This document shows, piece after piece, positions 14,854-23,517 of a stretch of 64,000 bases of DNA; the first letter of the stretch is position 1, and the number at the start of each line of letters is the position of its first letter. Origin of the DNA: an uncultured Roseovarius sp. (GTDB lineage: Bacteria; Pseudomonadota; Alphaproteobacteria; Rhodobacterales; Rhodobacteraceae). The position numbers and the translations under genes are program-made. Below the pieces are notes generated by a model. The model worked only from the letters and a program-made list of their open reading frames with translations, ran no database searches and was not told where the DNA came from. The DNA is taken from assembly GCF_913057115.1 (NCBI RefSeq), contig NZ_CAJXNN010000013.1:1-64000 (forward strand), written 5' to 3'.

Positions 14854-17646
14854 ATGGCTAACATAACGATAGTAACCGCGACCAAGCCTACGCGTCTATC
14901 AAAAGGCTTTGAGCTTGATGACAATGGTCATCTAAAAACGCTACCCGGAGGCAACCTTATCACGGGTGCTGCCGAGGTGAAAGAAATCGCATCTCTGGAA
15001 GACTTGGCGGCGATCCTAAAACCGCTTACGTCAGCGAACGCCCTGATTTATGGGGTGCCAATCAATGAGGCCGAGCGGGTTGTGACCCGCAAAATGTTCG
15101 CTGATGCTGGAAGTCCCACTGGGGTGACTACACGTACCAACGATGCTTTCCAGTGGCCGAATGGTCTCGGTGTTTTGATGTTGGATTATGATCCCGACGA
15201 CGAGGGTGACCCGCTGACCCGTGATGAACTCGTTTGGGAGATAAAGGCTGCCGCACCCGGTTTGGCTGATGCTGCTATGCTGTGGTGGTCTTCCGCTTCG
15301 TCATGCATATGGGCTGATGACAAAGAGTTGCGCGGCGTCCGGGGTCAGCGTCTCTACATACTGGTGAAGGATGCGAAGGATATTCCTCGCGCAGGCAAAG
15401 CGCTTTTTGACCGTCTTTGGTTGGCGGGCCGGGGATATATCAAGATTAGCAAATGCGGCTCGCTTTTGCCGCGTACGGACGTAGATGCAGCAGTGTGGCA
15501 GCCTTCCCGCTTCGATTTCGCGGGCGGTGCGGCATGTGCTGCAGGGCTTGATCAACGGCGAGGCGCCCCTGTCATCATTCCCGGCGCGGCGCAGATCATC
15601 GATACAGTAATCGCCTTGCCAGAGCTGACACCAGATGAACGGAAAAAGCTTTCAGCACTTCAGGTAGCAGCGAAGAGTGTGGTAGAACATGAGGCTGCTA
15701 GTGTCCGAGACGCGTGGGTCTCGGCGCGTGTGCACGAGATGCTCACAAGTGTGGACCGTGAAGACCCTGAAAAATTTGCAGAAGCCGAGCGCATCGCACG
15801 TCACGCTCTTGAAGCAAGTGTGTTGGCGGGTGATTTCGTGGTACCGGTCGAAGTCAACTCAAAGATTGAAATGGTCTCGGTTGCTATGCTGCTGAAGCAT
15901 CGCGATCGCTATCACGGCGCTTTGACCTTGGATCCTTTGGAGCCTGAGTATGATGGCGGCCGGCTCGTAGGTCGGCTTTATCTGAAGCAAGCACGCCCCG
16001 TTCTGTATTCGTTTGCGCGCGGGGGGAGGACCTTCAACCTGCAACGCGCCCGCGTGCGGGTTCAACTGGTGAAGGGCCGCACTGCCGAGGCTGCAACAGA
16101 GACATTGGATCTTTTACGCAATGATCCCGTTGTCTTTGATTTCGGCGGCCAGCTCGTCTTGGTCGATAAAGGGCGCCCCCACCCCTTGTGTGAACACACG
16201 TTAGCTCACCATTTGGGCAGTGTAGCGCAGTACTGGCGCGCCACAAAAAAGGGTGATGGCGAGCGTCAGAACGATGTGGACCCACCTGCTACGCTATTGA
16301 AGATGATTATCTCTTTAGGCGAGCGCCGCGGCCTCAAACAGCTTGAGGGCGTAATTTCTGCTCCAACGATCCGGCTGGACGGTAGCGTCTTGGATACACC
16401 CGGCTACGACAGCAAAACAAAGCTTCTCTATGATCCGGGAGAGGACGACGGGCCCAAGATTCCAGTCGCTCCCACTATCGCGGATGCGCACGAGGCACTT
16501 GCCATACTGCTGGAGCCGTTCAAGGAATTTCCATTTGTAACGCCGCAGGCAAAAGGCGCGTTGCTCGCAGCGCTCCTAACCGCAGCGGTGCGGCCTGTAC
16601 TCCCGACTTCCCCGGCATTTGGGTTTGATGCGCCAATTCAAGGCAGTGGGAAGACTTTGCTTGCGTCTTGCATCGGTGCGCTGACCGAAGGCAGGAGCCC
16701 CGAAGTATGGCCGCATACGCAGGGCCGTGACGACGAAGAAACCCGGAAACGTTTATTCACAGCCCTGCGGGGTGGCAAACGTGCTCTTGTCTGGAACAAT
16801 GTCGTGGGCACACTGGATAGTGCCAGTATGGCATCGTTCATTACCAGCGAAGCGATGGCGGATCGAGTGTTGGGGAAGTCGGAGAGTATTCGCATCCCGA
16901 ACAGAGCTATGCTTATCCTCACTGGAAACAATTTATGTCTGGCTGGCGACCTGCCGCGCCGCGTCATCATTTCGCGGATTGATCCCGAGACAGATCAACC
17001 GTTCGCCCGTGAATTCGCGTGTGATCCATTGGAGTACGTCCTCCAAAACCGGGTGAAGATGTTGGCGGCGGCATGTACCCTGATCCGGGCAAGATACGCA
17101 AACGCAAAAGAGCGCGCACCCGGACGGCTTGCATCCTTTGAGGGTTGGGATGATCTGGTTCGGCAGACCGTCGTGTGGGTGGATACTACGCTTGAGCCTA
17201 TGGCTTTCGGAGATCCGATGGACCTGATCCGTGCTGCGCAGGCAGAAGATCCAGTAGCAGATGCTTTGTTTGCGTTACTGGACGCTTTGAAGGCCAAGTT
17301 TAATGACAGTGAATTCAACGCGAAGGAAGTTCAGGCCGCATCAGAGTTTCAGGGTTTTGAGACTCCACTTGCTTCTGCGTTGCGAGATATTGGTGGTGAT
17401 CGGGCGAGCGTGTCGGTGAAAAGTATTGGGAAAATTCTAAAATATCGCGAGGGCCGTATCATTCACGGTCTTCGCCTGACCGGACGCCACGATCCCCGTA
17501 CCAACACCCGTGTTTATCGGGTCATCAGTGATCGCCCTGATTTGGATGCTGAGCGAGCGTGCATGCATGATGATGGCTGTGAGATTGAGCAGCAGAACGA
17601 AAAAACCGGCGTGCGGCAGTGGAATATGTTTGAGGGGCTCGAATGA
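14854..17646 (+). CDS. Helicase-primase of a satellite-like element
   Basis: Large protein of about 930 residues. The N-terminal third has a primase-like motif LGVLMLDYDPDDEGD (about 105-120) followed by SASSCIW and RLYILVKD, the pattern of archaeo-eukaryotic-type primases in mobile elements. The C-terminal half is an ATPase: Walker A APIQGSGKTLLAS near residue 600, then DDEETRKRLFTALRGGK, ALVWNNV as a Walker B-like strand, and the sensor ILTGNN. This is the architecture of phage and satellite replication proteins (P4 alpha / D5 group), but the motifs are divergent and the exact family is uncertain. ATG 14854 is preferred to 14848 because GAGGAAT then has normal spacing. It would act on an origin in the same element, best candidate 21346-21460. 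Confidence 0.8.
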   Translation: MANITIVTATKPTRLSKGFELDDNGHLKTLPGGNLITGAAEVKEIASLEDLAAILKPLTSANALIYGVPINEAERVVTRKMFADAGSPTGVTTRTNDAFQWPNGLGVLMLDYDPDDEGDPLTRDELVWEIKAAAPGLADAAMLWWSSASSCIWADDKELRGVRGQRLYILVKDAKDIPRAGKALFDRLWLAGRGYIKISKCGSLLPRTDVDAAVWQPSRFDFAGGAACAAGLDQRRGAPVIIPGAAQIIDTVIALPELTPDERKKLSALQVAAKSVVEHEAASVRDAWVSARVHEMLTSVDREDPEKFAEAERIARHALEASVLAGDFVVPVEVNSKIEMVSVAMLLKHRDRYHGALTLDPLEPEYDGGRLVGRLYLKQARPVLYSFARGGRTFNLQRARVRVQLVKGRTAEAATETLDLLRNDPVVFDFGGQLVLVDKGRPHPLCEHTLAHHLGSVAQYWRATKKGDGERQNDVDPPATLLKMIISLGERRGLKQLEGVISAPTIRLDGSVLDTPGYDSKTKLLYDPGEDDGPKIPVAPTIADAHEALAILLEPFKEFPFVTPQAKGALLAALLTAAVRPVLPTSPAFGFDAPIQGSGKTLLASCIGALTEGRSPEVWPHTQGRDDEETRKRLFTALRGGKRALVWNNVVGTLDSASMASFITSEAMADRVLGKSESIRIPNRAMLILTGNNLCLAGDLPRRVIISRIDPETDQPFAREFACDPLEYVLQNRVKMLAAACTLIRARYANAKERAPGRLASFEGWDDLVRQTVVWVDTTLEPMAFGDPMDLIRAAQAEDPVADALFALLDALKAKFNDSEFNAKEVQAASEFQGFETPLASALRDIGGDRASVSVKSIGKILKYREGRIIHGLRLTGRHDPRTNTRVYRVISDRPDLDAERACMHDDGCEIEQQNEKTGVRQWNMFEGLE

Positions 17647-17860
17647 GAGGGTGCTGGTATGTTCGGAGGATCGGAGATGTCCGGCCGCGTGGCGCGGCGC
17701 TGCCGGGAGTACTGGATTTACCGGGTTTATTTCCAGTCACACGGAAATCAATTTTAAACGGATGCGCATATAGCCACGGGCAGAGTTGGATATAAACCCG
17801 ACAAACCCGGCATTCCCGGTAAAACATGCTGACAAGACCGTTGGAACGGCGCCTTAACGT
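17647..17860. other. Intergenic region with nested inverted repeats
   Basis: 214 bases between the convergent ends of the helicase-primase gene and the HGGxSTGP gene. CGGGTTTAT (17722-17730) is matched by ATAAACCCG (17792-17800), and CCGGGAGT/ACTGG words flank both arms (CCCGG again at 17806-17819). It could be a bidirectional terminator or a protein-binding site; no T run supports a simple terminator. Confidence 0.4.
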
Positions 17861-18214
17861 CTAATCAAATTGATCCCGCCACCCCGGCTTCAACCAACCG
17901 CGAGCCAAGGCCAGACCTTCAATGTCGCGCAGCTCCGCCCGGATCTCCCGCCCGACCTGAGCCCGCCGCTTTGCCTCAGCGCGCGCCTCTTTCGTCAGCC
18001 GCCCGTGCTTCAGCTGCGCCGTTGCGATCCTCGCGCGTCCGGCCTCGGTCCGTGGTCCGGTGCTCGATCCACCATGATTGCGGCAGCGCGACCGGCCTTT
18101 CATGGCGGCCTTTTTGCACGGTGTGCCTGCCCGTGTTTTGGCCCCGCAGCGGCGGCCCGGCCAATCAGGCCCAAAGCGCGTGGGTTTGCCGATCTGATTG
18201 CCTTTGGTGAACAT
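17861..18214 (-). CDS. HGGxSTGP-motif protein
   Basis: Basic protein of 117 residues carrying the hallmark CRNHGGSSTGPRTEAGRARI at about 44-63, preceded by RRCGAKTRAGTPCKKAAMKG. The spaced Cys and His residues (C23, C32, C44, H48) suggest a small zinc-binding fold. Proteins with this motif are common in phages and islands of Rhodobacterales and other proteobacteria, but I know of no proven function. The tail (EARAEAKRRAQVGREIRAELRDIEGL) is helical. GAGGAG stands before ATG 18214. It is the only leftward gene in the element. Confidence 0.8.
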   Translation of the reverse strand: MFTKGNQIGKPTRFGPDWPGRRCGAKTRAGTPCKKAAMKGRSRCRNHGGSSTGPRTEAGRARIATAQLKHGRLTKEARAEAKRRAQVGREIRAELRDIEGLALARGWLKPGWRDQFD

Positions 18215-18379
18215 GAAAGCTCCTCGACATGGTCCCTTCTACGGAGTGTTACTCTATAACACATATTTATTTGAGTGCAGAGGCCGAGTTCCAAGAACCT
18301 TGTACCCCGGACCACGGGACGCACGGCAAATTCCTCGGTCCGCGGCACGTGGCCGACAGCTAAGGAACAGACTTCACGT

Positions 18380-18597
18380 TCCGTGGCCTCTTTCTTGCGC
18401 TTTGCAAGGGTCCTGAGGCGATGGCCGGCGGGTCGTTGATCAGCCTGCAACTGAAGCTGATTAAGATCGGGGCACGCGTCGTGCGCCACGCCCGCGCCAT
18501 CACCTTCCAACTGGCCGAGGTGGCCTTCACCGGTCCGATGGTGCGCGCCATCCTCGTCGCCATCCGCCGATTGCGAGCGCCAGCGCTATGCCCATGA
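18380..18597 (+). pseudogene. IS1380-family transposase, C-terminal remnant
   Basis: From ATG 18421 the frame reads SLISLQLKLIKIGARVVR, then RAITFQLAEVAFTGPM and AILVAIRRLRAP and ends with TGA at 18597: this is the C-terminal end of IS1380-type transposases. Just upstream FLRFARVL in another frame matches the preceding part of the same protein, so a frameshift lies at about 18400-18415. All the rest of the transposase and the left end are missing. It is dead. It marks a past insertion beside the acyltransferase gene. Confidence 0.8.
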
Positions 18598-18844
18598 CCG
18601 CGATCCAAGCCAAAACTGAATGAAAGCGGCAGAACAAGTCTGCCCGATGCGCTGAAAAATTCCGCCTATGGGTTAGGAGCCGACGGTTTCCCGGTCTGAT
18701 CTGCCACGTCCCAGCAGTTGGACCAACCGCAGAGGCCACTTGGCGTGAAAAAGGCTTGCTAATCGACCAGATTCAGGCGAAACCGCAGTCGGCAGGCCAC
18801 TTGTGGGATGTCGGTTTCACAGACAAGCGGATGGTGCGCACCCG

Positions 18845-20806
18845 ATGAGCCAGATTGGCTATCGTAGAGAGCTGGATGGAATACGCGCTGTCGCGGTGAC
18901 GAGCGTGCTGCTTTTCCATCTGGGTTTTCCGGCGATGGCGGGGGGCTTTGTCGGGGTCGACGTGTTCTTCGTGTTGTCGGGCTACCTGATCTGCGGGCAG
19001 ATTTACCTGCAGCTCGGCGACGGCAGCTACAGTGCGACCGAGTTCTTTGCCCGGCGCATTCGGCGCCTGTCGACGGCCTATTTCGTGTGTTTTTTTGTAA
19101 CGGCTTTGATAGCACAGGCCCTATTCCTGCACTCGGAACTGGACATGCTGTTCCGCAACTTTCTGGGCTCTATCACCTTTACCAACAATTTCAACCTCTT
19201 GCACAGCCAAGGCTATTTCAACTATTCGGCGCACGAGAATCCATTCCTGCACACCTGGTCGCTGTCGATTGAAGAGCAGTTCTACATCGTGCTGCCCTTG
19301 ATCGTGCTGTTGCTTCAGCGCAGCCAGACCGCGTTCGCCCGGGTCTTGGGGTTGATTTTCGTGCTGACGCTTGCACTGACGCTGTTTTCGGGCGACTTGA
19401 TCCATGACCGCGAGGAACGGTTCTTTTCCTCTCTCTTCCGCGCGTGGGAACTGGCGGCTGGTGCGCTGGTCTTTATCGCAATGCAGCGATTTGCGCATCT
19501 GCCTCGCTGGCCTGTGCTGGCGCTGGTCGGGCTGGTGCTGGTGATCGCGCCTGTGGGTCTGATTGACGAAAGTTATCTCTATCCCGGCTGGGCCACGCTG
19601 ATGCCGGCCATGGGCACGGCGTTGTTGCTTTATGCGGCGCACCCTGCCAGCTCGCGCACCGCGCGGGTGCTGGGCACGCGGCCGATGGTCTATGTCGGGC
19701 GGATTTCCTATGGCACGTATATCTGGCATTGGCCGCTGATCGTTTTCGCGCAGTACGTTGACGTCTACATGACGGATGTGATCCGCACCGGCCTGTTCTT
19801 TGCGGCACTTGGGCTGGGCGCGCTGTCCCACCACCTGATCGAAGCGCCCGTCCGGCGTTGGGACACCGCCCACCACAAGGGGCGGCTTTACCGGTTGTTT
19901 GCTGTGCAGACAGCGATCCTGCTGGTGCTGACAGGGTATATTTACCAGCAGGCGAACCGGGTCGATCTTGACGAGGATGCGGCCGTCGCTCGGATCAAGG
20001 CGGCGAGGGATGCGCATCATGCACGCTGGCAGAACTGCTGGGGAAAGACCGAACCCGCGGATTTCTGCCCCGTCGGAAATCTCGCGGAGGTGCCGGATTT
20101 CGTAGTCTGGGGCGACAGCATGGTCAACAGCGCGGTTCCGGCCTTCGATGCCTATGCGCATGGCAGCAATCAAGGCGGGTACGTCTTGCCGACGCCGGGA
20201 TGTGCGCCGCTGTTTGGCGTTGTGCGCGATCATTCCGGGGCCGAGGGTTGTCGCAACGTCAATCGCGCCATCCTGGCCTATCTGGACCAGGCGCCGCCGA
20301 TGCAGGTGATCCTGTTTGCGCGCTGGCCCTTCTATGCCGAAGGCTATGGCAATGTCACAAGAACGCATTCCGCCCCGGTCGGACTTCTGGATGACAGCGG
20401 GGCGCGCACCGGCGCTCATCCGTTCGACGGATTCGCCCTGGCCCTGCGCGAGACGCTGCGCCGCATTCCCGAAAAGCACAGCGTGACGATCATCGGCACT
20501 GTGCCCGATTACCCTTATTCCGTGCCGGATGCGATGTTGAAGGACATGCGTTTTGGCCGGGTACGTCCACCGGCGACGCGCCTGACCTTCGAGGCCGAGG
20601 CCGGGCGCACGATTGCCGTGATGCAGCGCGTTGCGCGGGACATGGGCACGCGGCTGGTGGAGCCGGACCGGGTGTTCTGCCCCTATGAGACCTGTCTGCA
20701 GGAGATCGACGGCGATCCGCTTTATGCCGATCACACGCATTTGTCGGCACGCGGGAACGTCTTGCTGCTTGACGTGTTGCTCAAGGACCTGCCACGGCGT
20801 GATTGA
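18845..20806 (+). CDS. Acyltransferase 3 / SGNH fusion (sugar O-acetyltransferase, OafA-like)
   Basis: Membrane enzyme of 653 residues. An acyltransferase-3 domain of ten or so helices (about 1-350) begins YRRELDGIRAVAVTSVLLFH with the catalytic His, then GGFVGVDVFFVLSGYLI. The C-terminal half is a periplasmic SGNH hydrolase-like domain with the Ser in WGDSMVNSAVP and the Asp-His pair in YADHTHLSARGN. Such fusions acetylate O-antigen, exopolysaccharide or peptidoglycan sugars. ATG 18845 (MSQIGYRREL) is preferred over an upstream start that adds 14 unlikely residues. Changing surface sugars can alter phage adsorption, which makes it sensible cargo; this is inference. It sits alone between an IS remnant and non-coding DNA. 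Confidence 0.92.
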   Translation: MSQIGYRRELDGIRAVAVTSVLLFHLGFPAMAGGFVGVDVFFVLSGYLICGQIYLQLGDGSYSATEFFARRIRRLSTAYFVCFFVTALIAQALFLHSELDMLFRNFLGSITFTNNFNLLHSQGYFNYSAHENPFLHTWSLSIEEQFYIVLPLIVLLLQRSQTAFARVLGLIFVLTLALTLFSGDLIHDREERFFSSLFRAWELAAGALVFIAMQRFAHLPRWPVLALVGLVLVIAPVGLIDESYLYPGWATLMPAMGTALLLYAAHPASSRTARVLGTRPMVYVGRISYGTYIWHWPLIVFAQYVDVYMTDVIRTGLFFAALGLGALSHHLIEAPVRRWDTAHHKGRLYRLFAVQTAILLVLTGYIYQQANRVDLDEDAAVARIKAARDAHHARWQNCWGKTEPADFCPVGNLAEVPDFVVWGDSMVNSAVPAFDAYAHGSNQGGYVLPTPGCAPLFGVVRDHSGAEGCRNVNRAILAYLDQAPPMQVILFARWPFYAEGYGNVTRTHSAPVGLLDDSGARTGAHPFDGFALALRETLRRIPEKHSVTIIGTVPDYPYSVPDAMLKDMRFGRVRPPATRLTFEAEAGRTIAVMQRVARDMGTRLVEPDRVFCPYETCLQEIDGDPLYADHTHLSARGNVLLLDVLLKDLPRRD

Positions 20807-21345
20807 AGGCCCGAATGGGTGCGGCGCCTACCTGTGGGGTCGATCTTGATCCGCCTGGGCCAGACCGCGCGGATATGATCGGGCAGGGCGCGCGCTACAC
20901 CTTCCTCTCTGAAACAACAGCACCATACTCTGGTACCAACGGGAGGGGCGGGCTATTCCATAAAATACACGCACTAACTTTCTTGATTGAGTTCTGGAAC
21001 GGAATAATGCTGCAATACCTTAACTATCCGGTTCTTTTCGTTCAACAACCGAGCAACTTCCAACGGGCGGTTTGGAGTGTCCGCCAATTCAGGTCCACGT
21101 ACCAAAAGCCAAGGCTTCAGCTGCCCGCAACTCGTTCACTGCACCAATTGGTCGCTGGTAAGCAAAAGCAGTAACTTGCGGCTGGGGCCTCGAAGCGGTA
21201 ACGCAACCCCCCTTTCCCCACCCGTCAGGGCCCCGCGGTCTTTGCGTGTCAGTCCACGGATAGTTGTTCTTGGTTCATTCTAAAAAACGGCCTGTAGGGT
21301 TTTTCGTTGTGTCGACTCGTCCCACCACTCAATCGGCAATTTTGC

Positions 21346-21460
21346 CGTAGAAACGTAGAAAATCCCTTTTAATCCCTTTTTTGTCATTTCTGTACAATGA
21401 CTTAACTGTTCTACACTTTTTCTACTTCAGGTGTATCGTTCTACACCTAAAACGTAGAAA
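21346..21460. other. Candidate replication origin with GTAGAA iterons
   Basis: Six GTAGAA words in 115 bases: forward at 21347, 21355 and 21454, reverse (TTCTAC) at 21409, 21420 and 21439. The first two are in tandem as CGTAGAAA. A tandem AATCCCTTTT pair (21361-21380) and an inverted AGGTGTA / TACACCT (21429-21448) lie among them, and AT-rich DNA follows. This is the usual make-up of an iteron origin, in an element that encodes its own helicase-primase. Function is inferred. Confidence 0.55.
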
Positions 21461-21663
21461 ATACATCTCGCAACTGCGGGTATTTACTTTTTCTCAACTC
21501 AAAGTTTCACCTAACCTAACAAAAAAAGACTATAGGGGCGCAGATTTACCAAATGGTTAAAATCTTGTGGCACCTTGAGTGTACCGACTTGTTGTCGTCA
21601 TATACGCACTCCGCCGCGGCATATGGAAGATTATTATGCCAAGGCGCAAGGCCCCAGCCCTGT

Positions 21664-22296
21664 GGACCAAGCTGCGCGGACCACGTATCACGGACCTTGC
21701 GGCGTCTTCTCTGGACCTCAGAGCTGCTAGCCTTCATCTTGGACCTCAACCCACAACCAAGCCTCTCCGACCTCTATCCCCGCACCTCGGCCCAAACACA
21801 TCGTCCCACGGACCACGGGCCAAGGACCTTGGTCGAGGATTCTTCCAAACACCAAATGAAATTACCGATAGCTGTACCTGCGCTCGTATCAACCAAGGGC
21901 GTTCTCCAGACGCAGGGGCGCCGCTTTAGGGGGGGATGGGGGGGGGCGCCCATTGGTCCGTGGCTGGGTGGCAAACGGCCCAAGTAACCCCTCAACAGGC
22001 AACACATGCTACAGCAGCACCCAGCTCCAAGGTCCGAGGAACTTGCTGCACGCGCCTCGGGCCACGGATAGCAGTTCTTGGGCATTGGTGTATGACGTCA
22101 GGCCCTTGGGCCACGGACCGTGGATCATGGTATTTGTTACGCGGACCTTGGAAGCTGGGCTAGAGAGACAGCGCAGCCTCCGCCACGCAAGACCCAAACA
22201 GAACTATCCATCGTAAAATCTGCCGTTCGATCAACCAAGGGGTCTGAGCAAGCCGCAGGGGGCGGTTTTCGGGGGGATGGGGGTGGCGGTTGGTCC
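21664..22296. repeat. GGWCC-rich degenerate repeat block
   Basis: Twelve GGACC/GGTCC words within 633 bases (21664, 21678, 21692, 21713, 21741, 21810, 21824, 21955, 22031, 22115, 22143, 22292), most inside longer words such as CACGGACC or GGACCTTGG. Two diverged units can be aligned: ATCAACCAAGGG...GGGGGATGGGGG...TTGGTCCGTGG...AAGTAACCCC at about 21888-21990 and again at 22229-22330. Function unknown. Confidence 0.6.
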
Positions 22297-22432
22297 GTGG
22301 TCAAAGTGTTGAGGGGCTGAAGTAACCCCGATGGGCTTTCGAAAATACCAAGCTCGGTGGAGCCTAACCAAGGGAGTAAGCTGCTTGAGAATGCGAGATT
22401 CTTTTGCTGCTTTCCGGGCTTGGAATAATTAT

Positions 22433-22454
22433 TTTTGGCACCCATATGGCACCC
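22433..22454 (+). promoter_or_regulatory. Integrase arm-type site, right copy
   Basis: Exact 22-base copy of 13110-13131 with two GGCACCC words 11 bp apart, in the same orientation, 48 bases inside the right attachment repeat. See the left copy for reasoning. Confidence 0.7.
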
Positions 22455-22502
22455 GCGCAAACAGATGAGCCGCTAAATTCCGACCTAAGTCATTGATTTA
22501 TA

Positions 22503-22579
22503 TGGCGATCCCGCGAGGACTCGAACCCCGAACCTGCTGATTAGAAGTCAGCTGCTCTATCCAGTTGAGCTACGGGACC
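22503..22579 (-). tRNA. tRNA-Arg (anticodon TCT), also attR of the element
   Basis: Complete cloverleaf on the minus strand: acceptor GGTCCCG pairs with CGGGATC, D-arm GCTC...GAGC, anticodon arm CTGACTTCTAATCAG with anticodon TCT, T-arm GGGGTTCGAGTCCTC, and an encoded CCA at 22503-22505. Its 3' 46 bases (22503-22548) are the attachment repeat also found at 12947-12992. The tRNA stays intact because the integrated element brought or restored the 3' part. Confidence 0.97.
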
Positions 22580-22636
22580 GCTTGAGTTTTCGTTTAGCGG
22601 GGTCTGGGGCTGAGATCAAAGGCAAATCGCCGGGCA

Positions 22637-23404
22637 TCAGGCGAAGGGATCATCCGGGTAGCCGACGCCAGCCAGATAAAGGCCGTACGGCGGGCAGACC
22701 GGGCCGCATGCGGCGCGGTTGCGGGCCTCAAGCGCGCATTTCACATCCTCGGGTGCCCATGCGCCTGCCCCGACCCGCTCCAAGGTGCCCACGAAACTGC
22801 GCACTTGGTTGTGCAGGAAGGAGCGGGCGCGCAGATGGAAATGGATTTCCGGGCCTGCGAGGCCTTGCGCCTCGGAAATCTCAAGCGCGTCGAGGGTTTT
22901 GACCGGGCTTTTCGCCTGACAGATGGTTGAGCGGAAGGTGGTGAAATCATGGTGCCCGATAAGGTGGGCCGCCCCTGCGCGCATGGCGTCGGCGTCCAAA
23001 GGCTGTGACACTTGCCAGACCAGCCCTTTGTCGTGGGTGGCTGGCGCGCGGCGCATCAGCAAGCGGAAGAAATAGCGCCGTTCGAGGGCGGAAAACCGGG
23101 CGTGCCAATCCTCGTCTACCTGTGCGCAATCGATGATCGCCACGGGATCGGGTTTGAGGTGGTAGTTGAGCGCCTCGGACAGCCTGAAAGGTGTCCAGTC
23201 TTTCTCCAAATCGCAATGCGCCACCTGCGCCAAGGCATGGACGCCGGCATCAGTGCGCCCTGCGGCGGCGATGGTATGATCGCGCGGTTCCAGCTTGGCC
23301 AAGGCGGCCTCGATCGCGCCTTGCACTGAAGGCTGGTCGGCCTGCCGCTGCCAGCCTGCGAAGGGGCCGCCGTGGTATTCGACTTTGAGCGCGTATCTGG
23401 GCAT
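22637..23404 (-). CDS. truA: tRNA pseudouridine synthase A
   Basis: Makes pseudouridine at positions 38-40 of the tRNA anticodon arm. About 255 residues. Catalytic motif [16 protein letters not shown] with the nucleophilic Asp, substrate-binding stretches [12 protein letters not shown] near the start, RRYFFRL and [13 protein letters not shown] towards the end. Start at ATG 23404 ([12 protein letters not shown]), the normal TruA start; 12 further upstream codons lack support. It reads toward the tRNA-Arg gene, 57 bases away, and is divergent from ycjX. Confidence 0.96.
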   Translation of the reverse strand: MPRYALKVEYHGGPFAGWQRQADQPSVQGAIEAALAKLEPRDHTIAAAGRTDAGVHALAQVAHCDLEKDWTPFRLSEALNYHLKPDPVAIIDCAQVDEDWHARFSALERRYFFRLLMRRAPATHDKGLVWQVSQPLDADAMRAGAAHLIGHHDFTTFRSTICQAKSPVKTLDALEISEAQGLAGPEIHFHLRARSFLHNQVRSFVGTLERVGAGAWAPEDVKCALEARNRAACGPVCPPYGLYLAGVGYPDDPFA

Positions 23405-23517
23405 AGCGGGGCATTTAGCGTGGCGCGGATGGGGGAACAATCCCCCAAAGCTCCCCTCTGGTATCGCGCGGGTTGCGTGGCTATCTTCAAGGCAAGACGG
23501 GCAAGGGGGCAGGTCTT

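Larger units (their letters stand above)
20807..22502. other. 1.7 kb non-coding region of the integrative element
   Basis: No convincing gene. Open frames here (for example around 21553-21987) have no ribosome site or protein-like composition. The region holds, in order: a segment at 20807-21340 in which I see only a short CCACGGATAG...GTTCTTGG word (about 21250); an AT-rich stretch with GTAGAA iterons (21346-21460); poly-A/T at 21481-21530; a GGWCC-rich block with two diverged copies of a longer unit (21664-22310); and the right arm site at 22433. Confidence 0.7.

Noticed and set aside
19121-20740. 539-codon minus-strand frame opposite the acyltransferase
   Set aside because: Shadow frame; the plus-strand product has full catalytic motifs and membrane helices.
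21553-21987. Open frame of 144 codons in the element's non-coding region
   Set aside because: No ribosome site, composition driven by the GGWCC repeats, and an equal-length frame on the other strands. No similarity to any protein I know.
21664-22296. GGWCC block as a CRISPR array
   Set aside because: The repeats are short, degenerate and irregularly spaced, and no cas gene is present.
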